Below, piece by piece: positions 6,986 to 14,700 of a stretch of DNA of 16,347 nt. Position 1 is the first letter of the stretch. Every line of letters begins with the position of its first letter. Below the pieces are notes generated by a model. The model had not been told where the DNA came from. It saw nothing but the letters and a program-made list of their open reading frames with translations, and ran no database searches. The position numbers and the translations under genes were made by a program. The DNA is from Planctomycetaceae bacterium (GTDB lineage: Bacteria > Planctomycetota > Planctomycetia > Pirellulales > Thermoguttaceae), in NCBI GenBank assembly GCA_031267635.1, contig JAIRYX010000005.1:1-16347 (forward strand), read 5' to 3'.

Positions 6986-7429
6986 AAAGACAAGACAATT
7001 GGATAAAAAGAAAAGCTCTGAAACGTTCCCGATCAGCTTTTGGAACTCGCCGCACCAATCGCGGCAGACGATTTTCCCGCCAACCGCGTCGCTCCGTCGC
7101 TTTCGCGGCTTCCTCGCCTTGTATTGCCTTGAACATGAACCGCCGCCGGTTGCGCCGGGACTTGGCGACACGTTGGACTGCGGTTTTATTTATCCCATTT
7201 TCTTTATTTTTATACCGTTTTCCCGAAATTATAGAAAATTCTTGAAAAATTTCCTATATTTCTTGTTTTTTTAAGATAATCGGTTATTATTATGTCCAAA
7301 TGTTTTTTGTGCTGGAACTGTCGAAATGTTGTGAAGGGAAACATTTCACACTTTTCTATGTTGTCCGCTTGTAACTCAATGAAATGACACTCTTTTCCTT
7401 ATGATAGCTGTGTGGGAGTCCTTTAAAAA
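6967..7429. other. Gene-free spacer, GC-rich then T-rich
   Basis: No convincing gene on either strand; short frames here lack family-like sequence and ribosome sites. The left half (to about 7185) is GC-rich and holds small inverted repeats, for example GCCGC-accaatc-GCGGC at 7049-7065. About 7186-7275 is strongly T-rich. An inverted repeat GAAATGTT (7323-7330) / AACATTTC (7340-7347) with a 9-base loop lies upstream of the zinc-ribbon gene and could be an operator or leader hairpin. Confidence 0.5.
7263..7290 (+). promoter_or_regulatory. Candidate promoter of the zinc-ribbon gene
   Basis: TTGTTT (7263-7268), a 16-base spacer and TATTAT (7285-7290, five of six to consensus) lie upstream of the small gene at 7430. 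The -35 is weak and the region is AT-rich, so this may be chance. It would give a leader of about 130 bases containing the 7323-7347 hairpin. Confidence 0.3.
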
Positions 7430-7639
7430 ATGGGTAAAGTATATATTGATTTTGATCCCCAACAAGGTTTTCCGAAAGAAGACGCTCTCTTTTACGAATG
7501 CCAATCGTGCCATGTGGAAATTCCGTCCGCACCGAAAGAAAATCTTTGTTGTAAATGCTTCAACATCTTTTACGATGTGGATGAAGACAAGTTTTCCGTC
7601 CAAGATATGTCAAAAATTGCATTGTTTAGGAAATCATAA
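7430..7639 (+). CDS. Small double-CxxC zinc-ribbon-like protein
   Basis: The 69-aa product has YECQSCHVEIPSAP (residues 22-35) and NLCCKCFNIFYDVDEDKFSV (38-57). The two CxxC pairs (C24/C27 and C40 or C41/C43) are spaced as in a rubredoxin-like knuckle or zinc ribbon. The IPSxP and DVDxxxxxV elements recall small hypothetical proteins of many bacteria, some found beside toxin/immunity loci; I cannot name a function. No signal peptide or membrane segment is present. GGGAG (7414-7418) lies eleven bases before the ATG, a little far. The frame continues open after the TAA. Confidence 0.6.
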   Translation: MGKVYIDFDPQQGFPKEDALFYECQSCHVEIPSAPKENLCCKCFNIFYDVDEDKFSVQDMSKIALFRKS

Positions 7640-7792
7640 TTGACTATTCAATGCGACTCAAGGAAACTTTTCAATGAAAATCTCAATATTCTTATTCGCC
7701 GCGAATGGACAAATGCTCGCCTGTGGAAATTTTATGATAAAATAATTCCCATCGGAAAAGACTTTGTAATCATTCGTGTCGATAGGAATTAG
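7640..7792 (+). CDS. Possible small ORF in frame after the zinc-ribbon stop
   Basis: Directly after TAA 7637-7639, in the same frame, a TTG starts 50 codons ending in TAG 7790-7792. The sequence looks protein-like (NENLNILIRREWTNARLWKF, then YDKIIPIGKDFVIIRVDRN). It could be a translationally coupled small gene with a TTG start, the far half of a gene split by a nonsense mutation, or chance. No ribosome site is visible. I do not recognise it. Confidence 0.3.
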   Translation: MTIQCDSRKLFNENLNILIRREWTNARLWKFYDKIIPIGKDFVIIRVDRN

Positions 7793-7819
7793 TATCTAAT
7801 CTGTAAAACGTAACTATTT

Positions 7820-9028
7820 ATGTCAAATTTTCCCAACGATTCAATACAAGAAAACGATCTATTATCAGAAACATCGGAGATCATTTCTCCGCCGCCGCAA
7901 ACGCCGTCAAAGCGGCGATTTTCACAAGAGACGCGGGCAAACGCTTTTTCGTTTTTGTTGGTAATTTTCTTTTTCTTGTTGATCTTGTATTTGATACCGA
8001 CAATCGCGTCGCAGCTTGTTTACCAAATTACGCGAGGAAGCGAACGCGCAAAAGCGGAAACGGCGGCAAAATTATTGAAAGAATTTCCAACGCCGGAAAC
8101 TCGTATCCCTTGGGTGGTGAAAAAGGCGGGACCGTCTGTTGTCAGTATTCAACCGATTAGCCGCATGATGACAAGAAATCGTGAATTTTTTGACGCGTTC
8201 ACGGGACTTGGTTCGGGAATCATTGTTGACAAAGAAGGTTACCTTGTTACCAATTATCATGTCGTTAAAACCGAAAATCGTTTTCAAGTAACATTGAGCG
8301 ACGGGCGAAGCACAAAAAACGTGCGATTTATCGGCGGCGACGCCGGTATTGATTTGGCGGTATTGAAAATTGATCTCACTGATCTTACGCCGATGGAATG
8401 GGGAGACAGCACCGCATTGGCGGTCGGCGAGCCGGTTTTGGCTATTGGTAATCCTTACGGATTTTCCAATACCGTTACGTATGGAATTATCAGTGCGAAA
8501 GAGCGTTACACTCGTGATTTTAACGATTCCGATCAACGTCAGCCGCAAGAGTATTTGCAAACGGACGCGGCGGTGAATCCGGGAAACAGCGGCGGTCCAT
8601 TGGTTAATATGCAAGGAGAAATGGTCGGAATCAATACGGCAATTTTTGGTGAAGCGTATCTCGGTATTTGTTTTTCGATTCCCAGTACGTTAGCGAAAAG
8701 AGTTTACGAAGAAATTCGCAAAAAGGGAAAACTCAGTTTCGGATTGCTCGGCGTACAGCTTGGCGATTCGAGTACAGACGCCGAAGGACGCGCGGTTGGC
8801 GTGATTATTGACGACGTAATGCCGGGCTATCCTGCCGAAAAAGCGGGGATCCGCCCCGGCGATGTGATTACGAATTGGAATGGTACGGAAGTTCATGAAG
8901 CGATTCAATTGAACCACGCTATTCTTTTCACATCGCCCGACACGAAAGTCAAAGTCACTTGCTTGCGCAACGGCGAACAAATAGACTTTGAAGTAACCGT
9001 AGCCAAACGTCCGGTAAGAATGCAGTAA
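7820..9028 (+). CDS. HtrA/DegS-like serine protease, membrane-anchored, one PDZ
   Basis: The 402-aa product has a Pro/Ser-rich cytoplasmic N-terminus, one transmembrane segment (residues about 43-69), a trypsin-like S1C protease domain (about 95-300) and one PDZ domain (about 305-395). The catalytic triad is complete: His147 in TNYHVVK, Asp178 in GIDLAVL, Ser257 in NPGNSGGPL. The GLGSGIIVDKEGYLVTNYHV and AIGNPYGF motifs are classic for the family, and PGYPAEKAGIRPGDVI marks the PDZ carboxylate-binding region. One PDZ and an uncleaved anchor match DegS more than DegP, so it likely acts in envelope protein quality control or regulated proteolysis; no substrate is evident nearby. The start has no strong Shine-Dalgarno sequence. 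Stop TAA. It appears monocistronic. Confidence 0.93.
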   Translation: MSNFPNDSIQENDLLSETSEIISPPPQTPSKRRFSQETRANAFSFLLVIFFFLLILYLIPTIASQLVYQITRGSERAKAETAAKLLKEFPTPETRIPWVVKKAGPSVVSIQPISRMMTRNREFFDAFTGLGSGIIVDKEGYLVTNYHVVKTENRFQVTLSDGRSTKNVRFIGGDAGIDLAVLKIDLTDLTPMEWGDSTALAVGEPVLAIGNPYGFSNTVTYGIISAKERYTRDFNDSDQRQPQEYLQTDAAVNPGNSGGPLVNMQGEMVGINTAIFGEAYLGICFSIPSTLAKRVYEEIRKKGKLSFGLLGVQLGDSSTDAEGRAVGVIIDDVMPGYPAEKAGIRPGDVITNWNGTEVHEAIQLNHAILFTSPDTKVKVTCLRNGEQIDFEVTVAKRPVRMQ

Positions 9029-9196
9029 CACGACAAAGACAAAATCCAAATAATCAATAAGTTTTTTATTTATACTCCTCTTGAAAATTCGGTTTTTAAG
9101 ACAGTGTTGATCGTTCATCATTCCCCAAAGTCACTTTTGTCCCTACTTATTCTGGATAGTACCTTAACGTCAAATTTACCCCGAGAAAATTTACCA

Positions 9197-11689
9197 ATGT
9201 CTATTTTCAAAAGTCAATTGATTGAAATGCTACTTGTTTGGGTAATTTTGTTTTTTTCAAACGTCGTACTTGCTCAAAATGATTCAGCGACGGAAAAAAC
9301 AGAGTCGCAGGTTCAGGTTCAACCAATCGCGGGGTTGAATGGGAAACATGTTGTTTCACTTATTTCTGACGGGATGAAAGGCGTTTGGATCGGGACGGAA
9401 AATGCAGGGGTTTTTCATTGGAGTACCACCGATGAGAAAATCTCTCAATTCACAACGAAAGACGGACTCGGCGATAACAATGGCTACGCTTTGGCGATTG
9501 ATAAACTTGGACGGTTGTGGGTTGGACATTTGAACACGGGAGTTTCCGTTTACAACGGAAAAGAGTGGAAAAATTATGACGTTGTCGATGGACCGATTGG
9601 CGAGAGAATTTTTGATATAAGAATTTGTCCGAAAGATGACGACGTCTGGATGGCGACTTCGGCAGGAATAACCTGATATAAAATTGACACAGAAGAATGG
9701 GAACATTTTACTCGCGAAGATGGTTTGCCTGAAGATCAAGCGTCGGCAATTGCGTTCAAAACGAACGGTTCTTTGATTGTCGGAACGCAATGTCATGGGC
9801 TTGCGCTTTTTAACCGCAACGCCAAAGGCGAATATAAACACATAAAAAATATTGTTGCGCCGGAACGTTTTGGTCCCGATAATTGCAGTCCCGTCCCGCT
9901 CACGCCGAAAGGAACGGGGTTGCCGTCAAATTTGATCAACGACATTCTTGTGACGCAAAATGGTTCTGATAGCGAAAATCCAACCATTTGGATTGCAACC
10001 AATGCGGGTATTGTGAAAGCCAATGCAAGTTTGTCAAAGTTGGAATACTGGCGCGGCAGGGATTACGCGAATAAGGTTCGCGGACTTTACGGCGATGCGC
10101 CGAAAGATTGGCAGGAATGTTCTCAAGAAATCATGGAAACACTGTTGATTGAGGATTATTTAACGTGTCTTTCGGAAGACGAACACGGCGTCATTGGAAT
10201 CGGCACGCGGCAAAACGGTTTGATGATCATCGCTCCCAAAACCGGAAAACAGGATTTCAACAATCCACGACAAAAGGGGTTGCCCGATAATTATATCACG
10301 AAACTATTGCCGATGAGTAACGGCGATTATCTTATCGGTTTTTACGGCGGCGGAGTCGTAAAAATGATAAAACCGTTCCATCCGGTTGCTCAAAAGCCCG
10401 TCAAAAAAACAGCAACTCAAGTTAAGCCGCAATATTCCGTCGCGCAAAATAATTTTCCGAAACTGCCAAGTCCGATCAAACCGCCGACAGCGGAAGAAAT
10501 TCGCGCGATGCACTATGAATTAAAGAAAAAGAAACCGGAAAAGAATTCGCCGAAAATCGTTGCGTTAAACGACGACTGGCGAACGCAAGGCAACTGGATA
10601 GATCGTTATGGTCGGCACTCGGCTATACTTTGTGCGCAGGCAGGCGGAGGACTTAATTTTGAGGGTGGTTATTTTTTATATGAATTACAATCAAGAGCTT
10701 GGATTGGTCGAAACTATAAAGAAAAAAATGATCAATTGCGTCGTTGGGTTCATTGGTTAGAATCGAATGACAGGCGTGTTTTACAATGTCTTCAATTAGG
10801 AGGAAGAAAACAAGCTGACTGAGATGATCACAAAGAAGCGTATTTGACATCGCTTGATGGACCACATGTTTATGGAACATTTCATGTTCCACCAGGACGG
10901 TATTTATTGTCGCTCTATTTTTTTAACAAAGACGGTCATTCTTCTGCAAATCGAATTCGAGACTACATTGTTTCCGTTCAAACGATGAAAATTCCCGAAC
11001 AATTGTTTGAAAAACTGGGTACTCCCAATTGTGATGCTGAAAGGGAATTTTTTCGAAATCCATATAAGGCAAAGTTACGAATACGTGATTTTTGGGGCGG
11101 TGTTTACAAACGCTTTTATGTAGATATCGCTCCCGGCGAGTATGTTACAATACGACTTGATGCATCTTATTCATTAAATACAATTGTTAGCGGTATTTTT
11201 TTTGACCCGGTGGGAGATATGAAGTCGCTTGCCCCTTTGGGTTTGCCATGGCCACCACCACGTAAACCGACCAACTGGGCGGAAGAAATGGAAAATCCAA
11301 CTGAAACAGTATGGTGGGGGGCAAATGCGATTGATTGTTTACTTTGCTTGCGGGATTCCAATCCGGTTTGGTATTACAGCAATGCTAGGATAAATTTATT
11401 ATTGATAGCTCGGTATTTTATTACTCCACAAAATGGCAAGCCTTATGATAACATTAAAATTTCTAGTCTCAAAGATAAAGAACGTATTCGGGTTGACTTG
11501 GCAAAAATGCTAAGTACAATACAAATGTTTAATTGGGCTGATTCTGTTGATTACGGAGAAACGAAATATAATTCTTATTGGTGGAACAGGCGAACCCAAT
11601 TAGGGCGTAACAAGTTTCAGGAGTTTGATTGGGATGAACATGAGGTTCGGCAGTATATGGATTCTAATATAAAAAAACAAACCTGGTAA
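9197..11689 (+). pseudogene. Secreted beta-propeller protein gene with two in-frame TGA codons
   Basis: One frame of 831 codons runs from ATG 9197 to TAA 11687, broken by TGA at 9674-9676 (codon 160) and 10820-10822 (codon 542). MSIFKSQ...VILFFSNVVLA is a signal peptide with likely cleavage after residue 26. Residues about 40-390 carry two-component-regulator-type (Reg_prop) beta-propeller blades: GVWIGTENAGVFHW, GRLWVGHLNTGVSVYNG, DVWMATSAGIT, TIWIATNAGIVKA. The C-terminal half has motifs such as DGPHVYGTFHVPPGRYLLSL and RDFWGGVYKRFYVDI, a beta-rich surface domain I know only from planctomycete-like hypotheticals. Sequence flows smoothly through both TGAs (SAGIT-x-YKIDTEEWEHF and KQAD-x-DDHKEAY), and Trp fits both. 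Other genes here end in TGA, so nonsense mutation is likelier than recoding. Base composition turns AT-rich from about 10640. Confidence 0.75.
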
Positions 11690-11715
11690 GTTTATTTTGG
11701 AGGGAGAAAACTAAA

Positions 11716-12778
11716 ATGAAAATTTCCAAGATTTTTCAAGTAATGTTATTGATTGTTAGTTGCCATACATTAGTATTATCTGCTTTAGCAGGTGAAGGTA
11801 GTACATTAGATGGTTATACTATTCGTGTTTCGAAAGGACCGAAGCCAGCCGATCCTAATATTTTGGCAAAAGGTGAAAAAGGTACGTTCAATTTTACCGT
11901 AAGCCTTTCGCATAATGGCACTCATATTGAAGAAGTGCCGCCGAGCATGACGTTGGTCTATTTGGTTACGTCGCCAGAAGATTCCAAAATAACAAAAGTA
12001 GAACCCGCTACATATGTTTTTCCACCGAACGGGGAACAATATTCAAAAACAAAAATTATTAATTCTAAAATTGATTCGGCAGTGAGTGTAGAAGTTGATT
12101 TTCTTGACCTGACAGGAACGCAAACTGTGACTCTTCGTGTTTCTCCTCATACGAAACAGCGACAGTCAAGCTGTTGCCGATTCGGAAACAATTGAAGTTG
12201 AAATTGTCGTCGCAACCTGCACTGTTTATGCCCAAAAACCTGAAGTAATACATAATATTATGAATGTTCCTGTCTGTGTGAATAATGTTGGACATTCTTT
12301 TTGGAAAATTTCTATTGATAATGGTACTACTGGTAGCACAAACGCAGGTAACAATGATCGTTTAGGACATTATCCAAAACCAAGTATTGATCCTGAAACA
12401 AATGCTGAAGTACCAGCAAGGATTAGGTTATTGATTGCGCAATCGGGACAAATCTGCGATGACAATTCGCATTCCTTTACAAGTTCAGCTTCATTTGCGA
12501 TTAACGTTAATGACGCTATTTCTGCATTATCAGAAGCACAAACATTAAAAAATAACCAGAATTTAAAATATCATGTGTTAAACACCCTTGCTCGGAATTG
12601 TACGGGACAATGTGTTGTAATCAGTAACAATTTCGCAAAATGTAACGCACCAGATGGAAAAGGAATAACCGGTGTTAGAGTTTTCGATGTTGGCGATACT
12701 GCATGGTCAATACATATACCTTTAGTACAGTTTTGTAATCCATATCATCATGCTGAACAAATTGATAACATTCCTTAA
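11716..12778 (+). pseudogene. Secreted protein, possible permuted papain/LRAT-like domain, frameshifted
   Basis: Translation starts at ATG 11716 behind a strong GGAGGGAG (11699-11706). The product has a signal peptide (cleavage likely after ALA, residue 25), then a beta-rich Ig-like region (about 30-145). The first frame ends early at TGA 12193-12195, while the natural continuation (SDSQAVADSETIEVEIVVA) is one base on and runs to TAA 12776-12778. Dropping one A from AAA at 12154-12156 restores a single 353-aa protein. In its second half, VGHSFWKI (His about 193) precedes a GHYP motif and later YHVLNTLARNCT (Cys about 295). His before an N-C-T motif is the order seen in permuted NlpC/P60-LRAT-type papain folds; this is a suggestion only. 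It starts 26 bases after the propeller gene, probably in the same transcript. Confidence 0.65.
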
Positions 12779-12858
12779 TTTAACTTTGAGTCACCAATTT
12801 ATGGATTATGCGTAAATAACAAATACCCTAATTTAGCGTAGATTTCTCAAAAAATAAA

Positions 12859-12887
12859 TTGAAGTTGTTCAGAAATAGGTGTTTTAT
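12859..12887 (+). promoter_or_regulatory. Weak candidate promoter for the first SHD1 gene
   Basis: TTGAAG (12859-12864), 17 bases, then TTTTAT (12882-12887), in the 237-base spacer before ATG 13016. Both boxes are imperfect and the area is AT-rich. The rest of this spacer holds no gene I can support. Confidence 0.25.
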
Positions 12888-13015
12888 TGCACACGGGGTA
12901 TCCCATTGAGACGGAAACAAGAATTGAGGAAACTTCTAAAACCCTTATTTTCAATAATTTTACTATTGAAAAAATAATGATTTACGGGTGTTTAGAGAGG
13001 AATGTTTTTGCTAAA

Positions 13016-14431
13016 ATGATAAAAACAGATAACAAAATAAAGACAGCGTTTATTCGTTTCGTTTTCGTTATTTCTACTTTACCGTTTTTACTTTCTTCTG
13101 GTAGTGATTGGGTAACAGGACAGGAATCCGTATCGCCGGATGTCAGTAATAAAGATTTGGAAATCATAAATGCGCTGGTACTAAAAGCTCGTTTATTTGA
13201 GTCCTTTTTCAAAGAAAACAACATTCTGTCTTATGATAAATTGTTTCCTAACGGAGAAAAGAAAAACTCGATTATGACAATTTCCATAATCCATCGCAGT
13301 CTTTTTGTTTCTTCTCCGAAGAAACAAAAAGAAGACAAAGACGATACTCTCTACCCGTATACTATCCTTATCGGTGATACAACAGAAAGTGGCGGTTATA
13401 GAAACCTGATTACGTTACAATATAGTAATTCTGCTAAGAGAACTCTTGCTACGTATAGCGAGATTACCCAATTGTCTAACGTGGAAATTGTTTTTTTCGA
13501 TGATGGTACTCCAAAATACTGTCACGTAAAATATTATAATAAAGAAATCGGGTGGTTTGATGACACCAAAATGTCTCGAATCGAATGGGATAAATCAGGT
13601 AATGTTCTATCAAAAGAAAATATGGAATGGATACGAGAATTGCCGTTATCGTCCATTGCGGTTGAACCGAACAAGACAATTCTATTTCAAAAACATTCCG
13701 TTAAAATTGGAACAAACACGTCTAAAGATCAAGATATTATTGAAGTATTGAAAAGAGCCGAAAGCATTTGTCTGGCAAAAAGTATTGACGATATTCTTCC
13801 ATGTTGTCACTTTCCATTATTTGATAAAAAAACCGCTTCAGGAGAGTTACGAATAGTGAACAACTGCTTACAAAGTGTATTTTTTTGTTGTGATAAAAAA
13901 AATGGCGAGGGAATAAGCGGTTATTACATTTCATGGAATAAGGATGACAATCCTGAAATCTATGCGGAAGGAGATATTTCTTCGATTTTGTTGTTGAGAC
14001 ATAGTGAAAAAGAAATAAACAGTTTTACATCTCAAAAGACAATTTCGATAGATGGCAATGGGATTGAAGTCAGATTTCACCCAACAGGTTACCCCGCGAC
14101 TTATAAAACGATTGTGAAGAACCGTCTCTTCGGTCGCCAAATTGAATGGAACGACAAAGGTGAAGTGATTTCGGATATTGACCTTGATATTCCGAAACCC
14201 TGGACAGATGTGTCATCGTCTTTATTGAACCAACCGGAACCGATTGTAATGCGAACGTGGACAAGTCGCGACGGGCAGTTTAGCGTCCAAGCCAAGTATC
14301 TTTCCGCCGACGAAACTACGGTAACTATTGAAAAAGAAAACGGTACAAAAACAACGGTGGAAATATCAAAATTATCCGAATCCGATCAAAAATACGTTGA
14401 ACGCCAGCGCGACGCAAAAAAAAATCAGTGA
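13016..14431 (+). CDS. Secreted protein with MORN-like segments and C-terminal SHD1 domain
   Basis: From ATG 13016 the product is 471 aa with a signal peptide (MIKTDNKIKTAFIRFVFVIS, hydrophobic to about residue 28). An upstream in-frame TTG at 12887 would add 43 residues before the signal sequence and is unlikely; neither start has a well-spaced Shine-Dalgarno. The middle has segments like MORN-variant/antitoxin-YwqK repeats: VEIVFFDDGTPKYCHVKYY and, nearer the end, EVRFHPTGYPATYKTIVKNR followed by GRQIEWNDKGEVI. Residues about 413-465 (RTWTSRDGQFSVQAKYLSAD, then TTVTIEKENGTKTTVEISKL) are an SHD1 domain, a small beta fold first described in yeast Sla1 and frequent in planctomycete exported proteins, where its role is unknown. 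The TGA stop arises inside an A-tract region that differs by indels from the copy at 16240. Probably cell-surface or periplasmic. Confidence 0.75.
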   Translation: MIKTDNKIKTAFIRFVFVISTLPFLLSSGSDWVTGQESVSPDVSNKDLEIINALVLKARLFESFFKENNILSYDKLFPNGEKKNSIMTISIIHRSLFVSSPKKQKEDKDDTLYPYTILIGDTTESGGYRNLITLQYSNSAKRTLATYSEITQLSNVEIVFFDDGTPKYCHVKYYNKEIGWFDDTKMSRIEWDKSGNVLSKENMEWIRELPLSSIAVEPNKTILFQKHSVKIGTNTSKDQDIIEVLKRAESICLAKSIDDILPCCHFPLFDKKTASGELRIVNNCLQSVFFCCDKKNGEGISGYYISWNKDDNPEIYAEGDISSILLLRHSEKEINSFTSQKTISIDGNGIEVRFHPTGYPATYKTIVKNRLFGRQIEWNDKGEVISDIDLDIPKPWTDVSSSLLNQPEPIVMRTWTSRDGQFSVQAKYLSADETTVTIEKENGTKTTVEISKLSESDQKYVERQRDAKKNQ

Positions 14432-14439
14432 GCGTTTAT
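14216..14439 (+). repeat. SHD1 cassette, copy 1
   Basis: About 225 bp encoding the linker SSLLNQPEPIVM and the whole SHD1 domain, running past the stop codon to GTGAGCGTTTA. Over the first 200 bases it differs from 16045-16244 at about 11 positions by eye. It then has GCA9TCA where copy 2 has GCA8CA4CCC. The four-base length difference changes the frame and produces this gene's TGA. Confidence 0.9.
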
Positions 14440-14566
14440 ACAAACGGGTTTGAATAGGTCATTTTATTATATAGTGAGAAAAGAAAGTGTATTTTCTAGC
14501 CGTTTGCAGTATATCTTGCTCCATCGTTGCCGATTGATATTCAACAAAAAAAATTGGGAAGATTCG

Positions 14567-14644
14567 TTCCACAGACAACCAGCTTTGTAGAAAGTGACCG
14601 ACCTTGATCTCTGAATACTGATATGCGGTTGTCTGTCTTTGGAA
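14567..14644 (+). promoter_or_regulatory. Inverted repeat in leader of the triple-SHD1 gene
   Basis: ACAGACAACC (14571-14580) and GGTTGTCTGT (14627-14636) form a perfect 10-bp inverted pair with a 46-base loop, extended by TTCC/GGAA (14567-14570, 14641-14644) across a four-base bulge. It lies 57-134 bases before ATG 14701 in a 269-base spacer without a gene. It may be a structured mRNA leader or a terminator of the upstream gene, though no T-run follows. Confidence 0.4.
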
Positions 14645-14700
14645 TCCAGTATCCTACGAAATATTGTCAGTAATAACTTTTTCATAAGGAACCTGAAATC

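Noticed and set aside
6944..7274. Frames of 65-99 codons in the 6.9-7.3 kb spacer, both strands
   Set aside because: No family-like sequence; the + frame ends in a Phe/Leu run from the T-rich tract.
9674..10822. Selenocysteine at the two TGA codons
   Set aside because: Local context favours Trp, no selenoprotein family resemblance, and no convincing stem-loop was seen just after either codon.
13002..13019. Five-codon leader peptide (MFLLK) overlapping ATG 13016 as ATGA
   Set aside because: GAGAGG ends only one base before its ATG, too close for initiation; probably chance.
14070..14295. Minus-strand frames opposite the SHD1 gene
   Set aside because: Antisense shadows of a clear SHD1-coding region.
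463..14431. Genome-wide reading of TGA as Trp
   Set aside because: The OstA-like gene would then run deep antisense into the HTH-EIIA gene, and the TPR gene also ends at TGA; TGA works as a stop here.
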